From the NCBI RefSeq assembly GCF_051020975.1, contig NC_135039.1:9584692-9648691 (forward strand): DNA of 64,000 bases, read 5' to 3'. Shown piece by piece: positions 21,242-32,878 of the stretch. Within the stretch, counting starts at the first letter, position 1. Each line of letters starts with the position of its first letter. A program made the translations under genes and the position numbers. This DNA comes from Osmia lignaria lignaria. Its lineage: Eukaryota > Arthropoda > Insecta > Hymenoptera > Megachilidae. Below the pieces are notes generated by a model. That model had not been told where the DNA came from and searched no databases. It was given only the letters and a program-made list of their open reading frames with translations.

Positions 21242-22457
21242 GGGGTAACACCACTGTAAATTTTTCGAAAAATCGATTTTTTTTTTATTGGTTTAAAAGA
21301 TGCTTTGAACCTTCTAGAATATGGAACAAAAGCGTTATTACCTGAAAGAAATTTGTTTCATTGAAATTTCGAGCTCTTTCCCGAGCGCGTCGGACTGCTT
21401 CGAAACGACTACCGGTGTCAAATTAATCCCTGTTGGGAAGGTACAACCTAATGTCCTACCTTTTGATTTCTGCCTTCTCTAATACACAATGGATGTCTTT
21501 AGAACGTTTTTATGTTCAGTTAGAAGCATATCCAAAGATCTTATTCAAAATCTTATTCAAGCGGCAAAAAAGTCTTGAAAATAGCGACTGATATTGCTGT
21601 GTGCAATTTTAATGATGGCCTGACAAACATTCTCCGAATTATGAACGTTTTGGAGATGGATATTGGTGTCCAATCATACAATTTTTGTCTGGAAGCCGAC
21701 GCTAAGCGGATCAACCACGCCGAGCGCTCTTTGACAGATGCGGCAAAAGAGGCACGCTCTACATTACAATCTTCGAGGAAAGAGAATGAGGAAGAATATT
21801 TAAACATGGAAGGGCAGCTTTATGTTCCTGAGATAGCAGATTAATGATAAAAAATTTAAAACAGTCGAATTTTTCATTTCTTCATGTCCATAACACATTT
21901 CAAAACTTTAAACGCGTTTTTCTCGAAACACGATTTTTCAAAACGGCACGCAGCATAACTCGAACAATTTTCATTCTTTTCATTCGAATTTTTAACAATA
22001 TCTTTAAAATAACATTTCGAAGTGAAATACGTACGGGATTTTCGATAAGTTAATTTAAACATTACTTATTAACAAATGATTGTCCTCTTTTTAGAGAAAA
22101 TTGAACGCTTTTTATTCAAATACTCACCAATCACACAAAAATCAATATTTTTAAAATCCCCTACGTATTTCACTAGCTATAAGCGTGTAGATTAAGTGAT
22201 ATTTTTTTCTTTCTCATAGATTCAAATTTGCACCAGCTACACTGCGTGCCGCAGAGCGCTGAAAATTAAACATGCCTTGCTAGAATGGCTTCAGTGCCGC
22301 CATTTTTAAATATTTCTTAATTGAAATTTTTTTTTTTAATACCTAAATATATGCTTAATAACTGCCCCCAATATTATTATTCTATTACCTTTCCTTCCAT
22401 CCAAGAAAAATTGCCAAAAAAACGCTTCTTTTCGAGCTGTTACAGTGGTGTTACCCC
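21242..22457. mobile_element. TTAA-flanked DNA transposon remnant (Kolobok- or piggyBac-like target)
   Basis: Perfect 18-bp inverted ends GGGGTAACACCACTGTAA lie between TTAA at 21238-21241 and 22458-22461. It keeps a transposase-like C-terminal ORF (21575-21844). A related left end starts at 51499, also after TTAA. Confidence 0.85.
21575..21844 (+). pseudogene. C-terminal fragment of a transposase-like protein
   Basis: About 89 residues ending EGQLYVPEIAD. The run IATDIAVCNFNDG, a cysteine-rich stretch, then RSLTDAAKEARSTLQSSRKE resembles the C-terminus of large insect proteins annotated with a Mutator-like transposase domain, as I remember them. No ATG supports a start here and upstream coding sequence is lost. 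Its TTAA-flanked host element suggests it belongs to that transposon family. Confidence 0.6.
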
Positions 22458-22596
22458 TTAACCGATCGTAGGAAAAGTGCGTGTATAAAGGTTTCGATTC
22501 AACATCAGACAGAGCTTTACGACCTCTGTTTGACCCGGCTCTCCATGCATCCCATGGTCTGAATCTGTCGCGCACTTTAAGTAAACACAATACAAA

Positions 22597-22915
22597 TAAA
22601 AAGTTTTAGGAAACCAATGGTTTAAAAAATACAATTATGTAAAAATGTACATATTTAGAAAACTTGGACAGGTTAGTACGACACGCCATACTGTTTCTAC
22701 CCATACTCTGATTGGTTCGTTTACCTTCTTTAACAATATATGTGTAAAAATTATTTTGCATTTACGTGACGGTAAAATGTAATATAACCCTAACCTAACC
22801 AAGCCATTTATATGAGTAGAAGCAATATGACGTCATAACAGCTTGCAAAAATATGTTAAATACGTACAATTGTTCGTAATCGTACTTTTTAAACCCTTGG
22901 TTTCCTAAACTTTTA
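22597..22915. repeat. Short foldback/MITE with CCCTAACCTAACC in the loop
   Basis: The ends AAAGTTTTAGGAAACCAAT and its imperfect complement (TTGGTTTCCTAAACTTTT) lie at 22599 and about 22896. The telomere-like run is at 22788-22800. Confidence 0.8.
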
Positions 22916-23048
22916 ACTCGCATTTTCGAATGTTTCAGGTCGAAAACTATAAGATTTGATACTTTTTAACCAAAAATTTTTGGTCGCCTAAAACGAAGTG
23001 CAGCAAAAAGAATTGAATAATAAATCGTATATTTAAAAAATTTACACA

Positions 23049-23601
23049 GGACGTTAGGTAAATCTACAAAATTACGGCTTCTGCGAAAACAGTCTTGCTT
23101 TTATTTTTTATTTTTTTAAACAATATATTTACTTACAAATAGCTATTATATGACTGCGCATCGAAAAAAATTCATAAATAGAAAAGTTATTAACATTTAA
23201 AGCTATGGAATAAGAAATTTGTTCTTATAAAATAAGAACTTGCTAAGGCTTCTTCATGGACAATTCCAGATGTAAACAAATACTTTATTTTGATAAATTC
23301 TCAAATAAAAATTCGATAATGGATTATTATTTATTTATTGTTTATTATTTCTATATAAAAATTAATTAATTATTGTTTACAAAACAATTGTGTTAGAAAA
23401 TCACAGTAAGCGAGTGGCCGAAACGGGCCATATGTTACAATTATGAACTCTTACAATTGTTTATTATTTATTGTTTCTTATTTTTGCATGTGCCTCTTAC
23501 ACTAATCTTTTTATAAATATTCAAGTATATTTTGACCAAAACCTGATTTAAAAACAATCGTTTTCACAGAAGCCGTAATTCTGTAGATTTACCGGATGTT
23601 A
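23049..23601. repeat. MITE with about 45-bp inverted ends
   Basis: GGTAAATCTACAAAATTACG near 23056 and its imperfect complement near 23570-23595. The interior is AT-rich with no ORF. Confidence 0.8.
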
Positions 23602-23631
23602 CATAGAAATCCGGATTATGTTAATACTTTT

Positions 23632-23674
23632 GTTCGGTCCCGAGCGTTTCGCTTTCATGGAATCTTTACTGCAT
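23632..23674. repeat. Right end of a Tc1-type MITE
   Basis: TCGGTCCCGAGCGTTTCG followed by GAATCTTTACTG matches the right ends at 51186-51222 and, more loosely, 16497-16531. Confidence 0.6.
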
Positions 23675-23723
23675 GGATGATGATGTCGTTGATATTTTCC
23701 AGGAATCATACAATAAATATATA

Positions 23724-25306
23724 CAGTCCGTGACACTTGATTAAACGCAACGATATTTTCGCTGTATTCTCATTTAATGATGTTCAAATATACATATTGT
23801 AATTTTCCAAGATAATAGGTCCAATTTAATGAAAGTTTACACATTTCGTTTGTGCACTTATTTATTTAATATAAAAATATTCGCTATCTTAAGAAAAAGT
23901 ACGGATACTCTTGCGACATTTGAATAAACGCGCTTCGTTCCTTCATTATATCTGTACTGTTTTTTGAGTTTCTTTTGTCTTAATCTGTTTCCTTAGTAAC
24001 CGACATATTGTATTGTTAAAATAAGTTAAAGATTTGTGGAAAAAGGTAACAATGGGTTGTGCGAAACAATTAAACTGTACAGAAATTGGAAAAGTTCAGG
24101 TGTTAAAAGAAGAAGGCTATTCCAACAGAGAGATTGCAAGAAGATTAAATAGAAGTGAATTTGTTATACGGTCATACTTGAAAAATAGTGAAAATTACGG
24201 TAAATTGTACAAGGGCAGAACTAAAGAAGCTTTATCGCCAAGAGACAAAAGGTTGGTTTTATGTATCGCATCAAATTCCACTTCTAGTGCAAGGCAGATT
24301 GCTGAAAAAGCTAATGTTTCAGCTAGTATACGAACTGTACAAAGATATTTGAAAAAGGTACCTACTATTCAAAGAAAATGTTTGAAGAAGAAACCATGTT
24401 TGAAAGACCACCATAAAAAGAATAGGCTCGAGTTTGCTAGGACACATATGAATTGGACGACACGATGGCAAAAAGTAATCTTTTCTGACGAAAAGAAATT
24501 TAACTTAGGTGGTCCAGATGGGTACTCATATTATTATCACGACTTAAGGAAGGAAGAAAAGATTTTTTCACGTAGACAACACGGAGGAGGCTCAGTAATG
24601 ATTTGGGGAGCCATAAGTTCCAAAGGCGTCGTAGATTTAAAAGTCATGAAAGGGCGACAAGATTCAAAAAAATATTTAGAGATATTAAAAACAGCAAAAA
24701 TTAGGATTTTTGACATTGTAAGAGACGACGAATGGATTTTTCAACAGGATAACGCCGCAATACATACTGCGAAGCTAATTAAAAGCTGGTTTGAAGAACA
24801 GGAAATAACCTATTTACAATGGCCAGCACTATCACCCGATATAAATATAATCGAAAATGTTTGGGCATACTTATCAAGGAAGGTATATATGAATAATAGA
24901 CAATTTTCTACCCAAGAAGAGCTCATAAACGCTATTGAAAAGGAATGGAACGACATACCGCTTAATTATATAGAAAATTTGTATAAATCACTACCGAATC
25001 GCATATTCCAGATTATAAATAACAATGGTGGATATACTAAGTATTAATAAAAATAATTGTTGCCAAAATATCGTATGTTTTTATGTTCTAATTACAGTGC
25101 GTTTATTCAAATGTCGCAAGAATATTCCTATCTTTTATTATAAGCGAGAATATTTTTATACTAAATAACTAACTTCTCAAAGTAAACGTGTAAATTTTCA
25201 TTAAATTAGACCTATTATACTAGAAAAATAAAATATATTAGTTTGAACATCATTAAACAAAAATACAATGAAAATATCGTTGCGTTTAATCAAGTGTCGC
25301 GGACTG
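23724..25306 (+). mobile_element. Apparently complete Tc1-like transposon, 1.58 kb
   Basis: It is flanked by TA at 23722-23723 and 25307-25308. Both ends start CAGTCCGyGACACTTGATTA and stay similar for roughly 210 bp. Inside each long inverted repeat is a second, related motif, GCGACATTTGAATAAACGC, at 23913-23931 and 25099-25117. Two binding-site-like repeats per end is the IR/DR layout known from Sleeping Beauty-type elements. The transposase ORF is intact. Confidence 0.92.
24052..25047 (+). CDS. Tc1/mariner transposase, intact, DD34E
   Basis: 331 residues from ATG 24052 (the frame stays open a few codons upstream, but without an ATG). Residues about 5-50 form a first HTH (GYSNREIARRLNRSEFVI). 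A second paired-like HTH follows (SARQIAEKANVSASIRTVQRYL). The catalytic domain has FSDEKKF (first D), FQQDNAAIHTA (second D) and SPDINIIENVW (E), with exactly 34 residues between the last two. GGGSVMIWGAI is the usual glycine-rich strand. The enzyme would bind its two repeats per end and cut and paste the element into TA sites. No stop or frameshift is seen, so this copy may be recent or active. Confidence 0.95.
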   Translation: MGCAKQLNCTEIGKVQVLKEEGYSNREIARRLNRSEFVIRSYLKNSENYGKLYKGRTKEALSPRDKRLVLCIASNSTSSARQIAEKANVSASIRTVQRYLKKVPTIQRKCLKKKPCLKDHHKKNRLEFARTHMNWTTRWQKVIFSDEKKFNLGGPDGYSYYYHDLRKEEKIFSRRQHGGGSVMIWGAISSKGVVDLKVMKGRQDSKKYLEILKTAKIRIFDIVRDDEWIFQQDNAAIHTAKLIKSWFEEQEITYLQWPALSPDINIIENVWAYLSRKVYMNNRQFSTQEELINAIEKEWNDIPLNYIENLYKSLPNRIFQIINNNGGYTKY

Positions 25307-25308
25307 TA

Positions 25309-26590
25309 GAATACAATAAATTGTCGTTAGATTCGAATTTGGTATAACGCACATTCGATCACCTTGAGGGGTTATGCCGACGGCCGTTACTGCGAAATAG
25401 AAAAGGATAACCTTAACTGAGCAACGGTCGCGGTGTCAGGTAGACGCCGAATAAACACGCCAATAAATATATAAGAAAAGCTGTGTGGAAATATTGTTTA
25501 GACATCGATTTAGATGGCTCCAGTTCGAGGAAAGGAATGTAAACACAGGCCATCTTTGCCGTACTTAGAAATGCTTGGAATAATCCAAAGTTGTAACGGA
25601 CATTCCAATCAGGATTATCTCATCAGATATAATATTAATAAATGTATTAACATATGTTGATATTTTCAGTAAGAAGCAGAACCGAATTAAGATTTCGTGG
25701 GTCCGAGTGATTGATAAACATGGTTCAGGAATTGAGATTTATTCTAGATAGAGTTAAATCAAATTAAATAATATAAAGAAGGGGCAACAGTAAGGAAAAT
25801 ATTCTTCAATATTTTTTAACATAGTAAATAGTAGATTAAATATCGAACTCCTCAAGTTTTTCCACTTAGCAACCCCCTTTACCCCAGCAAATATTTCTGC
25901 GCCCCTGAGACAGAGATACATAAACTAGGAATACGAATTGGAACATCTGCAGATAATAAATCAGAAAGAAAATTTATAAATGATAATTTAGTATATTTAG
26001 TCCCTCTTAAATATCTCCTCAATCCGACGCTAATAAAAAGCTTGTGTGGGTAGAATTTATGCTTATTTACCGCCATTATTATATAATAATTTACAAAATT
26101 TCAAACAATAAAATCTACTGTGATTTTATAAATTTTTTATCCAATTGCAAAAAATATATCCCCTTTTTAAAATTTTTGTATCATTATATGATGACTTGAT
26201 GATTTTTCATGATTAAACAATTTTCTAACTTTAAAATCTATAAATCTATAACTATGACTATAATCTATAACTATAATTTTGCAAATTTTGAATCCAATTG
26301 ACAAAAAAATAAATCCTCTCTTTAAACTTTCCAAATCATTAAATTATTAAAATGCGAATCCTTTCGATGTTTCCGTATCATCGAAGCTCGGTAATTTTCC
26401 ATTTCCGGAAAGAACCCTCTACTACAGTATTTTGAATTAATTGCAATTTTCGAACTAAATTTATCAACTATGGGGACCTACGAAAGTTTTATAGTCTCAG
26501 GGCACCAGAAATCTTAAGAGAAGTGGGCATTATGGGGTTCTAAAAATCGAATTCTTTTATTTCTTTATGTAATAATAAACAATATTCGGA
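25309..26590. other. No gene recognised
   Basis: AT-rich DNA with no motif-bearing ORF. A short GC-rich stretch at 25360-25450 shows no identifiable gene. Confidence 0.5.
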
Positions 26591-26596
26591 CTCAGA

Positions 26597-27352
26597 ATTT
26601 ACGGTAAATATTCGGAAGTATAACTCCTGTCAGAATTGAGCTGATTTTTTTTTTTGTGTGGTTTCTTACAGTTAAAAAACATCATATTTAATATTATTAT
26701 GGCAGCGCATCAACAAAAACAATGTCAATAAATATTTTTTTAAAGATTTTATGTACGCGTTCACTGTGTGCGGTGAAAACTCGACCAATAAATATGTTAC
26801 TTTGTAAATTGTGTTTATTATTTCCTTATATTAAAAATGGGTATTGGTATTAGTTAGTGTACTATATAGGGAGATCTGGGGGGCAGAGCGGGGGGCTCTG
26901 ACTGGGAGAGTCAGCAAAACGAATTTAATATGTTACTTTTCAATTCGAGGGGGATGTTTTGTTTTTTGTTTACATCTGGAATTGTCGTGGTAATAGCCCA
27001 AAATTCGGACGACGTGATTACCACATGGCTGGTTATATTGCCGCACAGTTAACGCGTACATACATGCCATTTTCGATGCTGTTTAGCAATTTTATAATGA
27101 AGAATTGTCAAAATAGTTTGTATGTCTATTGTATTTTGAAAGAACAGAATATTTCTTTTAGAAACCTTGATAAAAAGTTCGAAACATCGACGAATAAAAA
27201 TCTTTAAAGAAATATTTACTGGCATTGTTTTTGTTGATGCGCTGCCATAATAACATTAAATATGATGTTTTTTAACTGTAAGAAACCACATAAAAAAAAA
27301 AATATCAGTTCGATTCTGACAGGAGTTACACTTCCGAATATTTACCGAATTT
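26597..27352. repeat. Foldback element
   Basis: Arms of about 150 bp: GGTAAATATTCGGAAGTrTA near 26602 and its complement near 27325-27345, continuing through AACATCATATTTAAT and GGCAGCGCATCAACAAAAAC. The 82-codon ORF at 26959 lies mainly in the loop and has no recognisable motif. Confidence 0.88.
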
Positions 27353-27910
27353 ACAATTAAAACAATTTTTGAGAATTGTTTACAAAGTTGAGCCTGACGC
27401 GTGAATTATTGACAGATATAAAAGTTTAGAAAAATACTTCCTATACAAAATTACACGTTTTCCTGCACTCGTGTTCCTTTTTCTCAGTAATCATTCGACC
27501 AATCTAGTTACAATTTTGTGGACTTTTACTACTAAGGGTACCACGTATTTTAGGAAAAGATTTTTCTGAAATTCGGCTTACAATAAGACTAGCAGCATCT
27601 TTTATGTCGAAGCTAAGAATACAAAAAAATCCACACATTTATACGCTTGTATAATTTTTCTATTCCGTATTTCAATATTCCCTGTAGCTCAAGTACGCAT
27701 CTATGTAGTATGATACGCTAGATGCTCTAGTAATTTAAAGTTGATGTCTGAGGTAAATTCTGAGAAAAAGGAACTTGAAATTGGCTTATTTTCTATGTAT
27801 CGTGGAAAATGCTCCCTTCACTTGATTCGCTTCTACCGACGCCAATCATTATTAAACGCAGAATGAAAATTTTCATGCAAAGATACAATGTCAAAAAAAA
27901 ATAGAAACTG
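27353..27910. other. No gene recognised
   Basis: AT-rich, no convincing ORF or repeat. Confidence 0.5.
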
Positions 27911-27920
27911 TATCACTTAC

Positions 27921-27940
27921 CAGAATTCGAAGATGCCCAT
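27921..27940 (-). CDS. Possible first coding exon of an unknown gene
   Basis: On the minus strand a strong Kozak context (ACCATGG) starts MGIFEF, and the exon ends at a consensus donor CTG|GTAAGTGA. The upstream 300-600 bases are less AT-rich than the surroundings, as promoters often are. No second exon was found in the window. Twenty coding bases give no clue to function. Confidence 0.3.
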
Positions 27941-28289
27941 GGTCTGCTGGTTGAGGGCAGTAACGTTCTCCAGGTTCGATCTGCTTGCAGTTTTCGTTTC
28001 CACATAAAGTAACGTCGACCAAACACGATGATTCTTCAATGAAGTCTTCTTCGCGGAAAACGGGCACCGAATTCGCAACTTCAGAACTTGTCTCGATACG
28101 CGCACAAGCAGGTACAGAAAAAAACCGAGAACCGAAATTAATATAATTTCAAAGTATAATTACAAAAAGTTAGTTAGTAACACTGAATAACTAGCTAGAA
28201 GTTAAACTGCAAAACGCACGTTTACACACAAGTTACCCCAAGTTAATTTTTCTAAATAAAGCGACGCACAAGTCAATATAATATAATAC

Positions 28290-28560
28290 ATCCGCACCCG
28301 TCGACCGTTCTATTCGGAATGATTCTGTAATGGCGACGAACGACGAAGGGCCCGTATATGATGGAGGGGGTTCAGCTCAGCGACGCGACGCAACGGTGGT
28401 GGTGGAAACTTTCGATTTTGAACGACGCGCGACGCAAGCAGACTTTTGAAGGGCGATTCCCTCGTTAAACTTGTTGCCATCTTCGATTGTGTGCGAGCTT
28501 TTGCACGCGCACTTGCGATTAGCGAAGGGCAAACACGTTTAACGGTCGCTAAACTGCGCT
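28290..28560 (-). promoter_or_regulatory. GC- and CpG-richer island, possible promoter
   Basis: It has many CG dinucleotides (GCGACGAACGACG, GCGACGCGACGC) in otherwise AT-rich DNA. It lies upstream of the possible first exon at 27921. The 101-codon minus ORF here has no known motif. Confidence 0.3.
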
Positions 28561-28869
28561 GTTGATACTTTTTCTTCTGAATATAATTTAGATTATTATT
28601 TGGACGAATAATCATTTCATTTTATAATAAAATTGAAAATCGATTTCATGTTATAATCTAAAAATCTCAGCATCATGGAAAAGATGTTTTAAAAGAGGAT
28701 TGGCAGAATATTAATTTCCCGTTTTATCGGTTTCCTGTAATATGTTTAAGAAATAAGGTAATATATATCACCGTAAAAATATAAAAATTTACAGTAAATG
28801 TGTGCAACTAGTTAATACGTGTAGTTATGTAAAGTTTCAGCAAAGATGTCTATCATTGACATAAATTTT

Positions 28870-29160
28870 TTTAGGATCTGGAATTTTTGTGTTTTAAAGT
28901 TTTTAAATTCTAGAATTTAGAAAGTCTGCAATCTCGGAATTTTTGAATTCTGAAATTTTGATATTTTGAAATCTTACAATTTTTAAATCTCAGAATTTTT
29001 GAATTTTTCATGATCTAAAATTTTTGGATATAGAAAATCTAACATTTTGGAATTCTTAAATTTTGATATTTTCAAATTTTTGAATTCTGAAAGCTCAGAA
29101 GTTTGGAATGTTTGAATTCCGAAGTTCTGAAATCCTAAAATTTTTAAATGATGAAGGTTC
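28870..29160. repeat. Degenerate short-period repeat (GAATTTTTGAATTCTGAAAT-like)
   Basis: Alternating motifs such as GAATTTTTGAATTCTGAAAT and GAAATTTTGATATTTTGAAA fill the region without strict periodicity. The same style recurs at 60470-60770. Confidence 0.75.
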
Positions 29161-29164
29161 ACAT

Positions 29165-30040
29165 TTTCGAGGAGAAACGAGTTCAGATTTTTAGGGGGTA
29201 TCGATTACGTATAAAAATATTATTATACAGAACAATTATCGACAAACTTTTTTTATATATTGCCGAATATTAAATGTTTTTTAGCTTTATCGGCTAAGAG
29301 ACAAAACTAAAATTATGTAGATAACTACTTATAAAATAAAAGATGTTCTCATAAATTCTTTATTGATGAAATTAAAATACAGCTATAATCAGGAATTTTT
29401 ATTTCTTCCTTTAATAACATTCCCAATAATTGAGGTTGAAAAATTATTTATGAATTACTTATGAACACGACTTTGAATGTCATGTCACTTAAACATTTTA
29501 TATGTATGTAATTTATTTTTCGACATTTCAAAACCGAAAACAGTATCCTCAACTCATGAACATACAAAAACAGAAGCAGAATCGTAATTTATGGACTGCT
29601 GATATAGAATATCGTCTACTTGATCAATTTTAATTATTTTTATTCCTTGAACGACGGACCGTGGAGAGAACCCTAATTTCAATTTGATTTCATATTTCAT
29701 ATTATTTTCATTTACTAAATTTTACACTGTTCCTCTAAATATTCTTCCAATATATGAAACTTTCCTTTAAAAATTATCGATTTCATGTATATGTTTTGTA
29801 AATTTGGACCTAGATTGACCCAGGCTCCGCTGTTAAAGTGTTAATATATTATGTCACAGAAATTAAATTTCCAAATAATTTCTCTCCGGTTTAAGTGTAT
29901 AAATGCAGTCGGGTTTCTAACTATTAAAAATATAAAGCAATGTTTCAGGTATTCGGTCTTTTTGGGAGAAACTTTATGGAATATCTCAATTTTTTTTCGT
30001 TTTCAGTTATTAGAAAAAGAAATAAAATTGTTAGCGACAG
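29165..30040. other. No gene recognised
   Basis: AT-rich. A stretch at about 29655-29760 (GAACCCTAATTTCAATTTGA onward) is a diverged relative of 58515-58615. Confidence 0.5.
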
Positions 30041-30344
30041 CTTATTTTTGAGGGGCGTCGAGGGCAATTAGCTCGACGATATTTCGTTTTAGTAGCGACT
30101 CGTCCCGCACATGGTCTAGGAAGATGTTTGAAAGGACGGCAATCCAGGCACTCGACGATGGCTGGTGACTCGAAGTCACGTAGCTATCGAGTGCCATAGG
30201 ATTGATTGTTTGAATGGAAACATGGGAATGTTTTGGAAAGGCGAGCGACCCGACGTTGCTTTGCTTAAAAGTATAAAGACGCTGTTCTTGAAGGATCTGG
30301 TCACGGACTGGGGAAGGCAAGGGTGTCTTCTAGTAAGAGGACTA

Positions 30345-30620
30345 AACAAAGAGAGGGCCCCAAGTGTGACGCTGACTTTTTGATGAGCTTTTGCACAATG
30401 ATAGAGCTTGAAAAACTGATGCTAATGATATCCGGTTTTGGGCGTAGACGGTTATTAGTTTATGAGATATTTCATGTTAAAGTTATTACCCTGCTTATGA
30501 TCTGAAGTATAGGAAGTCTTTTCAAGAACGATCGTGGCGTAACCGGTAAGGCATCGCCCTCTCGGTAGGTGGAGGTTGGATTGCAATTTCCCGGGTAACA
30601 GATCTCGACTATTTTATCGG
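30345..30620 (+). repeat. tRNA-like repeat, family T (plus orientation)
   Basis: It starts GAGGGCCCCAAGTGTGACGC and runs through TTATGAGATATTTCATGTTA to a tRNA-like module at about 30538-30600. That module has a box A-like TGGCGTAACCGG and a weak box B region. An inverted copy lies at 35095-35365. Confidence 0.7.
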
Positions 30621-30980
30621 ATAAATCAAGGTCGGAGAAGACGATAGGAAGTGTCCCGAGGTCGATATCACGTGGCGTTACAAAGTTATGACCATTTTAA
30701 AAAATCACAATTTTTCAAAAATTTTCCGATAATTTCGAATCCAAAAAATATCCTAACCTAACCTAATGCAATCCAACTTATCAGCTAGAATAGCTAGCCT
30801 TTGAATTAGCTTAGTTTAGTTCTCCTCAGCTTGAAAAGCTAGAATCGTGATTTTTTTAAATGACCATAACTTTGTAACGCCACGTGATATCGACCTCGGG
30901 ACACTTCCTATCGTCTTCTCCGACCTTGATTTATCCGATAAAATAGTCGAGATCAATTACCCGGGAAACTACAATATAAC
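30580..30980. repeat. Foldback element with CCTAACCTAACCTAA loop
   Basis: The arms read TTCCCGGGTAAyAGATCTCG-like inward through CACGTGATATCGACCTCGGG (right arm) and its complement on the left. The loop has the telomere-like run at 30752-30766. Confidence 0.88.
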
Positions 30981-31351
30981 CCTTAGAACTGGATGGCAAT
31001 GCAATATTAATTCCCTTTCTTGTCTGTCTGTTCATTAGGTTCGGCTACACTGAAATTTGTAGATTTTATTCGTTCACGGCTCGGTCGAGAATGATTATAT
31101 CGGCGTGGCCCGATTCATTTGTTTTATTATTTGATGCATTTCTAGAAAATGCAGGGACAGCTGTACTCACAAGGGGAGTTCACGGATGTGGAAATCGCTT
31201 TTGGAATGGCACTAGGTAGAAGTTGTAGTATACATGTAGGGTTACAAAATCCTAATGGGGTTCTTCAGAATGGGCCTTCGTTTTTGAGATATTTTAATGT
31301 AAAGCTTCTGACGTATCTGATATGTCATGTAGGTAACTGTTTTCAAGACGG

Positions 31352-31420
31352 TTCCGTAGGTGAAGCGGTAGAGCGACTAGAGAGACGGGTGGGGTTTCGA
31401 AATCAAACTTGTGGCTAATA
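31352..31420 (+). ncRNA. tRNA-like Pol III module (left arm)
   Basis: GTAGGTGAAGCGGTAGAGCG resembles a D-arm/box A and GGTTTCGAAATC a box B. No full cloverleaf with a proper acceptor stem is evident, so this is a tRNA-derived promoter module rather than a tRNA gene. Confidence 0.45.
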
Positions 31421-31867
31421 TTTTTCTTCTTTTTTTTTTTTACTAATTTTTGTTGTGAAAATATGTATATTTCCATATATTACATACTATATGTATAATA
31501 CATGTTGTACATTATTTTACATAAATTTTAAAATTGCAAATGCACTTATAACATAACATTTTCTTATTCTAATCCTATCTTTCGCCGGTGTTTTTATATT
31601 TTTGTATTGTGGAAATATTTGCTCGTGCGAATGTTTCACACCGAAAATTGCAATTGTCAAGCAGGTAAAATAGGGTAAGGATCACACCTAACGGTAAGGG
31701 CACACCTGCGAAAGATAGAATTAGAATAAGAAAATATTATGTTATAACTGCATTTGCAACTTTAAAATGTATGTAAAATAATGTATAATGTATACTATAT
31801 AATATGTATAATATGGAAGTATTCTTTCACAACAGAAATTAGTAAAACAAAAGAATAAAAAATATCA

Positions 31868-31945
31868 CTCACTTTGACTCGAACTCCAGCCGTCTCACTA
31901 ATAGGCTAGCGCTGTACAACTTCAGCCATGGAACCGTCTTAGAAA
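31868..31945 (-). ncRNA. tRNA-like Pol III module (right arm)
   Basis: Minus strand: GGTTCCATGGCTGAAGTTGT followed by GGCTGGAGTTCGAGTC. Box A and box B are better preserved than in the left-arm partner. Confidence 0.5.
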
Positions 31946-32103
31946 GACAATTTACCTACATGATATACCTGATACGTGAGAATACCAGAAACTTTACATT
32001 CAAATATCTCAAAAACGAAGGCCCATCTCGAAAAAACCCACAGGGTTTTGTAACCCTACATGTATACTACAACTTTTACCTAGTGCCATTCCAAAAGCGA
32101 TTT

Positions 32104-32878
32104 CGGTAATTATTTAGAAGTTGGTCCTCCTCACCGATTTTCGTGACCTTGAAATATGTTGTCAAGGTCATCATTCTGAACAACTATTCCCTATACATGT
32201 TACCGCCGCTCGGCCTTAGTTTCCGAGATATTCGTAAAAAACTGCATTTATACTTATGTTACCAGTACACTGTATTTCGGGAAAAATGGGGACTGAATAG
32301 TGTTTGAAAGAGTGATTGAAGTGGTTTGAGGTTAGGGTTAGGGTTAAGGTTAAGGTTAGGGTTAGGTTAGGTTTGGTTTAGGTTTACTGCGTACATGGCG
32401 TGATACGAGAGCTAATATTCCTCGTTATGGAACTCGTACGTCTCATTACGTGGAATATATAGCTGTTTTTATTCCGACGTCAACATGATGTTAATGAGCG
32501 TATAATGGCATATTTCGACATGATGGGCGAAATTTTTCTGATTTCTGACAAAACACAAAATGAATAATAGGTATACAATATATAAAAAGTGAAAGAAAGA
32601 GTAATTATAACGTGAAAAAATCAAAAACAAAACCCTAACCCTAACCCTAACCTCAAACCACTTCAATCACTCTTTCAATCACCATTCAGTCTCCATTTTT
32701 CCCGGAATACAGTGTACTCGTAATCTAAGTTTAACTAAAGATTTTTGCAAATATCTCGGAAACTAAGGCCGAGCGGCGGTAACATGTATAGGGAAAAGTT
32801 GTTCAGAATGATGACCTTGACAACATATTTCAATGTCACGAAAATCGGTGAGGAGGACCAACTTCTAAATAATTACCG
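32104..32878. repeat. Nested foldback element, 775 bp, 6-bp target duplication
   Basis: The ends CGGTAATTATTTAGAAG and CTTCTAAATAATTACCG are perfect, and the arms match for about 240 bp. It is flanked by CGATTT at 32098-32103 and 32879-32884. Removing it restores the right arm of the older foldback. Both arms run inward into TTAGGG/TTAGG-like tracts (32330-32390 and 32633-32652). Confidence 0.93.

Noticed and set aside
28310..28615. 101-codon minus ORF as a gene
   Set aside because: It lies in the GC-richer, possibly promoter region; no domain, and its start is in AT-rich flanking DNA.
30538..30600. Functional tRNA gene
   Set aside because: Box A and a weak box B are present, but no paired acceptor stem or anticodon arm could be folded; it is a repeat-borne tRNA-like module.
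32330..32390. A true chromosome end or interstitial telomere array
   Set aside because: The runs are short, mixed TTAGG/TTAGGG and always inside foldback elements, so they are element parts rather than telomere arrays.
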